From Antitrichia curtipendula (Eukaryota; Streptophyta; Bryopsida; Hypnales; Leucodontaceae): a DNA stretch of 64,000 nucleotides. The stretch spans positions 558,001 to 622,000 of the forward strand of contig OX579633.1 of assembly GCA_951230915.1 (NCBI GenBank), in the 5' to 3' direction. The stretch's first letter is position 1. Every line of letters begins with the position of its first letter. Position numbers and translations under genes: made by a program. Shown in pieces: positions 46,925 through 57,591 of the stretch. Below the pieces are notes generated by a model that searched no databases, was not told the origin of the DNA, and saw only the letters and a program-made list of their open reading frames with translations.

Positions 46925-49222
46925 ATGGATACACCACCAAGAATGACCAAGGAAGAACGAGATAGGACCCGACCACGAGCCGGAAACAAACATCGCAAGC
47001 GACTACATGTTCTACGAAACCCTGACAAGCTTGCATTCAGGGGGTGGAAGGGCGTGCTTGAACCATGGACATATGATGACTGCGCCAATTACATTGAGTG
47101 GTGCTACATAGACAAGTTGTTCCCGGAAGAGCGACACAACTGTCACAGACGCTTCCACAAGGCAAATTTAAAATACTGCTTGGACGAAGAGTTTACAAAC
47201 CGATGCATTGAGGTGTACCAAGTGTTGTATGCTCTCTCAAACGTCATACGCAATGAAGTGCAACTTTTCCTTGCACGAGGGGTCTATGCGGAGCTGAAGT
47301 TGAACAAGACAGTGGATTGGTCAACTTTGAAGCAAATGGAAGAAAATGTCAATATTCCTACTCCAGCAAATGGATTCATTCCAAGGGGGGTAAAAAGATA
47401 CCCGGAAGGTGGTCTAGGGAAAACAAATACGCAGGTTCAAGCACCACGAAGATATGACACTGAAGACTCATCTACGGACGACGACTCAGATGGATCTCGT
47501 GTACCAGTTGTAGTCAGCCATAGAACTCAACTACTACGAGCTAAAAAGAGGAAGGCTTCGCGTTAAACTGCTGAGGTTTTACACGAAAATGTTGTGGATG
47601 AACAGGTGCCACCTATTGACGAACCAGTGGTAGGAATTGTGGATGTTACAGCTGCTACAAACCGAATCCAGGGTTTGTTGATTGAAGTGAATGAGAAGAA
47701 TGAGGAATTGCATTCTTTGTATAATGATGTTAACAAAATGAGAGAAGACATGCAAGAGAAGGACAACATTATCAATCAACAACAACGTGAGATGGAGGTA
47801 CTTCGGCACGCTCTTGAGGCAGCAACATTGGCCAATCATGGTCAAGATCCACGAGGGGAAGCGCAAGGGCCTTCAAATAATTCTCAAATTCCATTGGAAT
47901 CTACAGAAGTTGGTGCAACAATGGATACTCAGGATGATTCTTTGTCCTTTGGAGAATTACCCGCAAATGTAGGTGCAGTAGAGCCAGTGGACCAAAGCAT
48001 CCAACTAACGGACGCGCTTGCAATGAATTTGACATTGAAAAATCAATTGCGTGCATTGATGGAGCAGTATTACCAATGGAAGCTGGCATGTGTCTTCAGT
48101 GTTGACAGGACTAGGCAAATGGTGGAGGAATTCAAAAAAATTGACCACAATTACGGTGCACACAATCAAGAGAGGGTTTTTGGTTTGACATCGTGGGCCC
48201 TGGTGGATGATCATTTCAACATGGATGAAATGGCAACCATTGACATTGCTGGTGGACAAACAACCATCGACTGGTCCAAACATGATTGGGATTTCAAGAA
48301 TGAAGTTGGCTCTGCCGTGGACCATGAAGGCAATCCATTACTACTGTGGCCAAACCCTTCAACCTTCGTACACGATGGAACTACATGTCCCATTTGCCTT
48401 AATCCATTTGGCCCGGAAGGTGGAATGCACTTAGGCACGTGTGAACATTTGTACCACCCATTCTGCCTAATTAGCTTGATGATTGTCCGCTGACGTTGTT
48501 CACTATGCAAGGCTCCTTTCCATAAGCGCTTGTATGAATTGTTTGGATTAGTTCCCTACATGCCACCGCTTTGGGAATTCAATGCTGAAAATGCCCCTGA
48601 TCATTCTCAGAAGTGGGGAACAGACTTGGTGTGGAGTTGGAAATTGAACATCCATTCGTTGGGCAAACAACAACTTTGTACCGAATGGGGTTGGGAAAAA
48701 GATCCGGCTCAAATTGTGGAGGTGTGCCACCACTTGGTTCCATTGAAGGACAACTTTAGCCAAGGACGACGGAATTTCTTCTTCCAATGCTTCAATGGGC
48801 ATTGGAATGAGGCACAAGAATACTTCCAATTTGGACCTCATCCTCTTGGATGGTTGTGGGGCGTTGATGGAGTTCGCATTACTAACGACCAGGGGATGCG
48901 GAGGGGGGAAGACATTGACATGCCAGACCCTGCTGAACTTGCACAACTATCGGAGTCAGAGTGGCGAGAAACCTTTCGAAATGATGGGATGGACTTCTTG
49001 TTGGAACAACATAGCCCGGGAACTCTCCAATGTCTTCAAAGCCTCAAGCAATCACAAATATTGAAGGCTCTTTTAGAGGAAGACGGACCAGCGAGGAGAA
49101 CTCGATCCGCAGTTCGTAGACTTTGTTTAGGAACAGATGAAGACCTTCTAATTCACGCCGGGACACATGACAATGAGGCTGGACCAAGTGGCAGTGCAAG
49201 TAGTCCAATGAACATGGACTAA
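46925..49222 (+). pseudogene. Coiled-coil/RING-H2 cargo gene, 765 codons, two internal stops
   Basis: One frame runs from ATG 46925 (MDTPPRMTKEERD) to TAA 49222, broken by TAA at 47564-47566 and TGA at 48491-48493, with no frameshift. The N-terminus (1-210) has many Trp, Cys and His and a basic tail (RAKKRKASR). Residues about 240-300 are a strong coiled coil (EVNEKNEELHSLYNDVNKM). Residues 488-535 form a RING-H2-like finger: CPIC, TCEH, LYHPFCL, then RCSLC, i.e. C3H2C3, with the TGA between the sixth and seventh ligands. The C-terminus has several Trp-rich motifs and an acidic end. The signature YHPFCL and the coiled coil are shared with the exon at 2211-2767. RING-H2 proteins are usually ubiquitin ligases. 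Both stops fit C-to-T changes (CAA, CGA), so loss is probably recent, unless the transcript is spliced or recoded. Confidence 0.75.
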
Positions 49223-49499
49223 GTATAGTTTTGAGTATAGTTTTGAGTGTTTTAGCTAGTGAGCTTAGGTTTTCTTAGAAGACTTATTTTCCTAGCACTA
49301 TAATATTATATAGGCTTATATACTTTCCTACTTTGTATTACACTATGCATATGAAATATATTTGATTTTGTTTTGAATGATTTTGCCCAAAGTGACTTCA
49401 TTTATTTTTTGCATGTACTCATTTGAAATTTGAATGGATTTGTGGACTTCATACATATTAAAATTATTTATACCATGAAATGAAATGTCATTGAATTGG

Positions 49500-51190
49500 A
49501 GTACAATTCATTCCCAATTTCCACTCAATGAATAGAAGTAGGGAAGGTTGGACGGACCACGAAGGCACGAAGTGGCCCGAACTTGAAATTAGGGGAAAAA
49601 ACGCTTTTCAAATGTCATTAATGCATTGATGGAAATATATATATGCAAAGGAATGATGGAACTCCCCCCCAAAAGGGATTGAAATAGGTAAAAATTCACT
49701 TGCAAAATAGGCAAAGGAATGATAGAGAAAAGCAAAAAATAGGGAAGTAATTACCTACTTAAAAATGAATGGCATTTAGTTGGGATAGAATAACGTGACA
49801 AATGAAGCCCAAAAAAATTAGAATGGGTTTAGAGAATACAAAATTTAAATGGCCTTTGATTGAGAATTTTAGATGGAGCAATTTTGCTAATGAAGCACAA
49901 AAAAAGTAGGAAGGTAAACTCAATGCCAAAAATTGGCATTGAGTTGGAGAAAAATTAGGAAGAGAATAATAATGCCATTTAGTTTTTATATAACTTGGGA
50001 TGTAACAATTTTGCTAATCAATCTAAAAAAAATTGGAAAAGAAATGAATCCAAAAAATTAGGAAAGGGAAAGAATCCCCCCCAAAAAGGAAAGGGAATGA
50101 ATCCCAAGAAACATTTGATAAGGGAATGAATCCCAAAGAAATAGGAAAGGGAATGATATACAAAAAATAAAGGGCATTGGCCATTGGGATGGCATGGGAT
50201 AATGTTGCAAATGAAGTTCAAATAAAATTAGGAAGTAAATGATATACCCAAAAAAAAGGCATCTATTTGGGATACAATAATCTTGCAAATCACTAACAAA
50301 AAATAAGAAGGGCTTAGGTAATACAAAAATTAAATTATTTAAATGGCCTTCGGGCTCATGATGGAATGGAGCCATTTTGGCATTTTGCTAATGAATTTTA
50401 CAAAGATTAGGAAGGGAAAGAAATGTAAGTGCATTTTAAATGTTGCTAATAAAAACAAACAAATGTGAAAGAAATATGAAACAAATATTGTTTCACATTA
50501 CCTCTTATGTCATATGAAAAATGGGAAGTGAATGGATAGACTTCAATTTCGTACCATAAAGAAAAAAATTTAGGGAATCCCTTAGGATGGAATAATTGTG
50601 CTAATAAATAAAACAAATAGGAAAGGAAATAAGCAAAAAAAAAATACTTACCGTTGGATTAAACAATTTTAGGAATTAATGAAGAAAAAAAATAGGAAAG
50701 GAAGTGAGTTGGATGAATAAATATTGGCATGGAGTTCACATAAAAGAGTTCTATGAATTAATGAAGAAAAAAATGGTGTCTTTGAGTTGGGGACTTGGGG
50801 TGGGAGAACTTCAGGAAATAAGCAAAAACAAAATAGAGATGGAAATGATTCAACAAAAAAAGATGAATTGAAAATTGGGATGGAAGATTGTTAGGAACAA
50901 AATAGAAAAAGGAATGATTCAACTAAACCAAAAAAATTAAATATAATTTGGGATGGGAGAGTCTTACGAATGAAGCATCTACAGAAAAAGAAGACAAAAT
51001 GATCCAACCCCAAAAGAATGCCATACAATTGACAAGTTGGGATGGGAGACCTGTGCTAATTCCTGGAAAAAAATAGGAAAGGGAATGATGCCCCCCAAAA
51101 AAGGACAGTGACTTAGAATGGAAGACTTTTAGGAATGAAGCCCGAAAAATTAGGAAAGGAAATGATGGAATTAAAAATTGCAGTTGCATA
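49500..51190 (+). repeat. AG-rich tail block 2
   Basis: Same word set as block 1 (AGGAAAGGGAATGA, GGATGGGAGA, TTTTAGGAATGAAGC), directly downstream of the RING gene. Short frames on the complementary strand (Phe/Leu/Ser-rich) are by-products. Confidence 0.6.
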
Positions 51191-51427
51191 TTGAAGGCCT
51201 AGAATTTTAAATAACTCCCCTACTATTTCTTTCATTTCAAATACAATGCAGTTTTATCCTTTTATCTAGTACACTACATTTACTAAATATTTCCTCAAAG
51301 TGTTCTAAACATTTCCTAAATCAAAGAATTTACATTGTTTTTTACAACCTAAATGATATGTTTGTTCAAAGTAGTTTGAAGTGTTAGAAGTAGTTTGAAG
51401 TGTTAGAAGAAGTAAGGAAAAACATTT

Positions 51428-51780
51428 CTCACCACAACAAAGGAGACATCTTCTTCCATGGATTTTCTTCCAAATCTTAGGCCATGGACCTCTTTATTCG
51501 GCATCTTGCTTTCATTGTCTTGTCAGAATCCAAAATAAGTTGTTGAGGCTAAATTAATGCTTCCCACTCTCCAAGGAAAAGGGCGGTTCAAGGATGTCGC
51601 ATTTCAAAGTCTTGCTTCCTGTGCTGGACGAGTTAGTCCCCGCCCTGGAGTCCCCGCCCTGCCTTCGAGTCCCCGCCCTGACTTCGAGTCCCCGCCCTAG
51701 AATCCCCGCCCTGACTTCGAGTTCCCACCCTTATTTGAAGTCCCCACCATGGAGTCCCCGCCCTATTGTACAGTACCCTC
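51428..51780 (+). promoter_or_regulatory. Orphan promoter module
   Basis: 51428-51640 is a close copy of 54098-54305 (shared CTCTTTATTCGGCATCTTGC, TTTCATTGTCTTGTCAGAAT, AGGATGTC), followed by seven GAGTCCCCGCCC-type units. No TATA box or gene follows. Instead there is transposon debris. It looks like a duplicated promoter whose gene was lost. Confidence 0.65.
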
Positions 51781-53099
51781 CAAAAAGTCTTGCAACCCCA
51801 TTATGAAGTCCTTCAAATTTTCCTTTTTAACTCCATTTTAAGAACATACTATGAAAAGTATCCTATTAAATCTATTGCTTTATGGAACCTTCACCAACAT
51901 ATGAAATTTCAATGTCTAAAAATAGAAACTCCATTTTTGGTGAATTATTTTATTTATTTTTCACGATATTACATAATAATTAATTAGAAAATGTGTATGA
52001 TGATTTTTTAAGATCTGATTGCGTATATATTTAGGAAACATCATTGTTCACATCTTTCATATTACAAAGATGCACACTATGTAGGTAAATTTTTTGTCTA
52101 TTTGGCTTTAATGTATTTTGCAATTTCCTTTCATACATGTTCAAGGCAAAGGTCATGTATTCAAAAACATTTGAATAAATATTGTCAAATAGGATATCAT
52201 TAGGAAGCTATGGTATTGTAGAAGCCTACTATATCATGAATTTTACAGTATGTCTTGCTGACTAGCAACGACTTTGCAACAAAGTGTTACACCTACTACC
52301 ATCAAGTACTACCACCTTGAGCTGCTATCTTAGCTTTGATTTGGTTTGGCATCGTAGAAATTGACTTTTGAATACTTTCTTGAGGTATATCCTTGCATGC
52401 CATATTCACTAATGTCCACATTTAGTCATTGTTGTAGGATCTACATCTTTTTTGTACTCGATCTTTGACTTGCTTCTATAAATTCTCTATAGGATTAAGG
52501 TCAAAAGAATTTGGTGGCCACTCAATGAATTTTACATTATGTCATGGTGCAAAGTTGACCAACATTGTTTAGAACTTCACAAGTTTGCTTATAGAACTTC
52601 TAACAACATCATATATACAATATTTTAGACAAACATTAATTTTTTCTCACAAAACTTCTAGGCTGTCTACAAGCAACAATCACTAGAAGCATGCATGCAC
52701 TAATGTTGATCCTCTCAACCGCAAAACCGGTTGAAATCCACTACCTATGATCTTCTACAATGAAATTTTCAAATTAGCATTGTCCCTTTAAATTTAGCTT
52801 AGTGTTTTCAAAATCAACCACCTTTCACAAAGAAAGATTTTTCTAAGAAGTGGAATGAGTTACAACAAGGTGCATGACTCACCTAGTTTGGGGCAAAAAA
52901 TCTCAATCAAATATCTAAATTTACCTACCATGAGTTTGATTTGTAATCAAACTACTCGGATGAGAACTAGACATGGGGTTGCAAGAGTTCTTGGAGGGTA
53001 CTGTACATTCAATTAAAAAAGAGTCCCTTGTGCCAAGTATTCCAAAAAATGAATCCCTTTACATGAAGAACAAACTATAACTTGTAACTTCTCATTGTT
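51781..53099. other. Inserted debris between modules
   Basis: 51830-52070 resembles 33000-33260, and 52300-52570 is a Tc1/mariner remnant on the minus strand. The rest is AT-rich and unassigned. Confidence 0.4.
52300..52570 (-). pseudogene. Tc1/mariner transposase remnant
   Basis: Minus-strand translation gives APxHNVKFIEWPPNSFDLN then PIENL, followed by a stop where family members have Trp, and KQVKDRVQKRC; after another stop comes an Ala/Lys-rich end. The WPxxSxDLNPIEN motif around the last catalytic Asp/Glu is characteristic of Tc1/mariner transposases. At least three stops and no N-terminal part remain, so this is a dead C-terminal piece lodged in the hAT element. Confidence 0.8.
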
Positions 53100-54080
53100 C
53101 TAAGACAAGAATGAAATAAAAAATCAATAGGAATATGAATAATGGATTAAAAAACAAATGGCATTGAGTTCGGAACTTCGGATGGAAGAATTTGTTTATG
53201 GATGAAGCAAAAGTGATAAGAAAGGGAATGATTCAACAAATCAAGAATGGCAATGATTTAGGATGGAAGAGTTTTTGGAACGAAGCAAAGAACAAATATA
53301 GGAAAGGGAATGACTAAATAAAAAAAGATTGGCATAGACTTGGAATAAAAGAGTTTAGGAATTCAAGAAGGAAAAAAATAGGAATGTATATAAAAATAGA
53401 GAATCGAATGATTCTACATATAACTATTGGCATGCAATTGGAATTAAAGAGTTTTAGGAATTAATGAAGCCAAACAAAATAGGAAAGGGAATGGTGGAAC
53501 AAAAATAAAATGGCATTGAGTTGAAAACAAAGTGCTTAAGGAGTTCATGTAGCCAAAAAAACTAAGGGGCATTGAGGTGGAATGGAGGAATTTTAGAAAT
53601 GAAGCAGAAACAAAAACGAAAAAAAAGAGAATGATGGAACAAATAAATTATGGCTTTGAATTGAGGTGGTAGAACTTCAAGAAATAAGCAAAAATGAAGT
53701 AGGAAAGGGCATGATTCAACAAACAAAGATCGGCATGGTGTTGGAAGAATACTACAAAAGAGACTTGCTAAGTTTTGAAGCAAAACAAATTAGAAAAGGA
53801 GATCATTCAACAAAACAACCCAAAAAATATGAATTGGGATGGGAGAGTTTTAGGAATGATCCAAATAAATAGGGAAAGGAATGATGGAACCAAAAATGAA
53901 CATTTGGCTTTGATTTGAGATGGAAGAGTTTTAGGAACAAAATAGAAAAAAGAATGATTCAACCAAAAGAAAAAAAATTAGAATAAGTTGGAATGAGAGA
54001 GTTCTAGGAATGAAGCCCAAAAAAAAGGAGAGAGAAAGATCCGACCTCGAATGAATGGCACAAACTTGGGATAGGAGAGT
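53100..54080 (+). repeat. AG-rich block 3
   Basis: Same word set as blocks 1 and 2, ending where the 54098 copy of the promoter-flanking duplication starts. Confidence 0.6.
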
Positions 54081-54097
54081 TTTCCTAATACCTTTCA

Positions 54098-55040
54098 TCA
54101 CAACGAAGGGGACATGCTCTTCCATGGAGTTTCTTCCAAATCTTAGGCCGTGGAGCTCTTTATTCGGCATCTTGCTTTCATTGTCTTGTCAGAATTTGTT
54201 GAGGCTAAAATTATTGCTTCCCCCGCTCTAAGGAAAAGGCAGTTGAAGGATGTCAAGCACAAGTGCATTTCAAAGTCATGCTTCCTGGGCTGGACGAGTA
54301 CGTCCCCGCCCTGGAGTCCCCACCCTGCCTTCGAGTCCCCGCCCTGGAGTCCCTGCCCTGCCTTCGAGTCCCCACCCTAGAGTCCCCGCCCTGCCTTCGA
54401 GTCCCCGTCCTGGAGTCCGCGCCCTGCCTTCGAGTCCCCGCCCTAGAGTCCCCGCCCTGCCTTCAAGTCCTCGCCCTGACTTCGAGTTCGCGCCCTGACT
54501 TTGAGTCCATTCCAGGGAGTCTGAGATTGAGCTGCGCTCCCTCAAGTTCCTCCATTTGTGTGAATTGTCCGCCCCAGAGTCCGCGCCCTGCGTCCGCGCC
54601 CTAGCACTATCCATTCAGCGAAAACATTGGGGAGTGAAAGCCATTTTCTTTGCCCACGAATTTGGGGGCGTGACGACATTTAATGTTCCTCTTTTTCCAT
54701 GAAAAGGAGGGACACAATCTTCCCAGACCATTAAGGATGGCGAAGGTCAACGTACTTTTCGATGCATCCCCATGAGCACACCTGCATTTCTGTACTGGAG
54801 TCGCGCCCTGGAGTCCGCGCGTTCGAGTCCCCGCCCTAGAGTCTCCGCCCTGTCTTCGAGTCTCCGCCCTGGAGTCCCCGCCCTGTCTTCGAGTCCCCGC
54901 CTTGCCTTCGAGTCCCCGCCCTGGAGTCCGCGCCCTGCCTTCAAGTCCCCGCCCTGCCTTCGAGTCCCCGCCTTGCCTTCGAGTCCCCGCCCTGACTTCA
55001 AGTCCGCGCCCTATACTTTGATGACGAAGACGTCCGCGCC
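54098..55040 (+). promoter_or_regulatory. GC array C upstream of the transposase
   Basis: After a 200-bp segment shared with 51428-51640, GAGTCCCCGCCCTGCCTTC units run from 54300 to 54610 and again from 54795 to 55015, separated by about 180 bp of unique sequence. Units alternate GGAGTCC and CGAGTCC. It ends about 15-40 bp before a TATA box. Confidence 0.75.
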
Positions 55041-55055
55041 CCCTAAACTGCTAAG

Positions 55056-55063
55056 TATATAAA
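55056..55063 (+). promoter_or_regulatory. TATA box of the transposase gene
   Basis: AGTATATAAAGG follows array C and precedes the ATG by 268 bp. A GTGAGT at about 55141 may start a leader intron. Confidence 0.65.
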
Positions 55064-55323
55064 GGAAAGGAAGACCCAGCATTCCCCACATTTGTCACCT
55101 GGCCTCTATTTCTTGGACTTCAATTCATTTTGAGCTCCTTGTGAGTCTACTTGGGTGGCAGATGGCCCTAGTTTGCTGCTGAGGTGATGTCAAAATCAGT
55201 TCAAGCAGTGGAGTAGCGCTAACTGCTGTTACTGATACTGTGTTTGGTATATCTTGGATCCTTTTAACTTCAATATAAAGGAGGAGGAAGACGGAAGAAA
55301 ATATCCTTGGATTGTTGAACGCA

Positions 55324-57591
55324 ATGGCAAGTCAAAGGAAGCAGACCAAGGAATGGGAGCCGTGGCTTCAGTTTACGGAGAATGGGGTTAAAGTGACTTG
55401 TGTTTTCTGTGCTCAGACCTTCAGTTACAAACGTGAGCGTGCTTTTGCACACTTTGGATATGGCTCCAAATCGGAGAGGTCAATTTGTCGAAGTATGCCT
55501 CGTCTAATGCGACATAGATTTGCCAATTGTGCAGGATTTGTCCCGCTACGAATCGATGTCGGGGACATGTATGAAGGAGAACCAATTCAAAGTGCGCCAT
55601 CTAGAGCAACTCCTCTTGCAAGTTCAAGTGAAGCCACTGAAAATGAGGTGACGGGTGGGATCAATGGTGGAAGAGCGGAAGAAGGGGCAAACGTTTCAGA
55701 AGGAATTGATATTCTACAAACGTCAAATAGTCTTGCTAGATCCAATTCTACGAGATCTGGATCATTACGTCAACAACGCATGGCGGACGCATTCAACATT
55801 GCAAAGAGGAAGGAGTTGGATGAGAAGTGGGCAAGTTTTTTCTATGAAGCAAATGTGCCATTTAATGTGGCAAGGCATCCAGCCTTCATTGAAGCGGTGA
55901 GGGCAACCTCAGTGGCGAAGTTTGAATACAGTCCACCTTCTTACCATCAATTTAGGACTAATTTGATTGAACCGAGGAGGTTGCAAATTGAGAAGCAGAT
56001 TCAAGAGAAGGTTGGATTTGCTGTCAAGCACTACGGGGGGTCGATATGCACCGATGGTTGGGATGATGTCAATCGGAGACCCCTCATGAATGTGATGATG
56101 TCATGCCCCACAGGTGATGTATTTTTGGGGTCAATTGATACTACCTCGCAAAAGAAAACCATGCGCTACATATCGGACCAAATGAACGTGTACATTGAGA
56201 AGGTGGGTCCCAAATATGTAACACAAGTGTGCACAGATAATGCAGCAAACATGCTTGGCGCATTGAAGAACATCACTAACACATACCCGCATATTTTTGC
56301 GCAAGGCTGCATGGCACATGCACTAGATCTCATGTTGGAAGACTGGGCCAAAGTCCAAGAATTTTCCGATTTAATTGCCAGGGCAAAAAGATTGTACCAA
56401 TACATTCGAAACCATCATGCGACCATGTCGGTTTTCCGCGAGTTGAGTCTGAATCTGCAACTCGTAGTGCCTAGCGAAACCCGCTTCGCTTGTAATTTCC
56501 TCATGTTGCAGCGATTGGTGAAACTCAGAGGAGTCTTAAAGCGGTTGAATAATCACCCACGTGTTCTAAATTTCTTTGATACCCTAAGGAATGAACAAAA
56601 TGGACCGCAAGCAGCTACCGCTTCACGTAATGTCAAAAGAACCATTGAAGATGTGGCTTTCTGGCAACGGTGTGTGAATTACGTGTACATGACTAAAGAC
56701 ATATTGAAGGCTTTGCGTGTGTTTGATGGATGAGAACCAGCCATGGGTCGGGCGTGGCTCGTAATGCACAATTTGCGAGGGCATGTGTTTTCTTTAAGAG
56801 AACCACCTTTCAGCTTACGTGATGACCTAGCAGTCATTTTGGAAGAATCTTTCAGTGCAAGATGGCACATGGTTTTTGAAGATACACACTACGCAGCGGC
56901 CCTTTTGAATCCATACCTCTTGGATAACGTGGGGCTCAGGGAAGATCGAACTGCCCTACGTGCATTGTACAGAGTCATCCGCAACATGATGGGGAACCTG
57001 GGTGTCAATTTTGATGATGTGATGGCGGAATTAACAGAATTCGAGGAGGGTATTGGACCCTACAGTCCAGCTGAGACACCCAACATCCGTGCGACACAAA
57101 TGCTTCCCCACCAATGGTGGCACAGGGTTGGAGATCGGGCTCTTTCGAAAATTGCCGTGCGTGTTTTATCCCTCACGTGTTCCGCCAGCTCCTGTGAAAG
57201 GAATTGGAGTATGTATTCCTTTGTTCACAATAAGATCCGAAATCAATTGGCCCTTGAAAAGGCAGAGTCCCTGGTATATATTTATACCAATAGCCGTGTA
57301 CTTCGCCAACGACCAAGAGCCGATCCAGTTTGTTGGTATGATGCGAATATGTACTCAGAGGATTCTGATCCAGATGCCCTTGGACCGATCCCGGTGAATG
57401 AACGCAATCGGGAATTTGACGCATTGCAATCAGAGGAAGAAGAAGAGGTTGATGGGGAAGCCAACCGAGGAGCTCAAGAGTATCCGGCAAACCCAGATCT
57501 TTGGAGGCAAGGAGCCGATCACCTCGAAGAAGCGCGGAACTACTATGGAGATGCTGATGATGGAGAGGGAGGAACTCCTTCGTGGTCGTAG
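55324..57591 (+). pseudogene. hAT transposase (DUF659 type), one internal stop
   Basis: A 755-codon frame from ATG 55324 (MASQRKQTKEWEPW), broken only by TGA at 56731-56733. Residues 10-60 are a BED-like zinc finger (C26, C29, H43, C55). Residues about 220-340 match the DUF659 region: SICTDGWDD (D244) and CTDNAANM (D305), the first two catalytic acids, then CMAHALDL, the C-x2-H motif. The C-terminal dimerisation region has SASSCERNWS (E625, third catalytic acid), followed by RNQLALEKAESLV. An acidic tail follows. The full triad and domain order are kept, so the ancestor was functional. The stop fits CGA to TGA. The enzyme would cut and rejoin the element ends in the nucleus, producing the 8-bp duplication seen. 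Confidence 0.88.

Noticed and set aside
48005..48325. 106-codon minus-strand frame inside the RING gene
   Set aside because: Shadow of the plus-strand coding frame, which has domain evidence.
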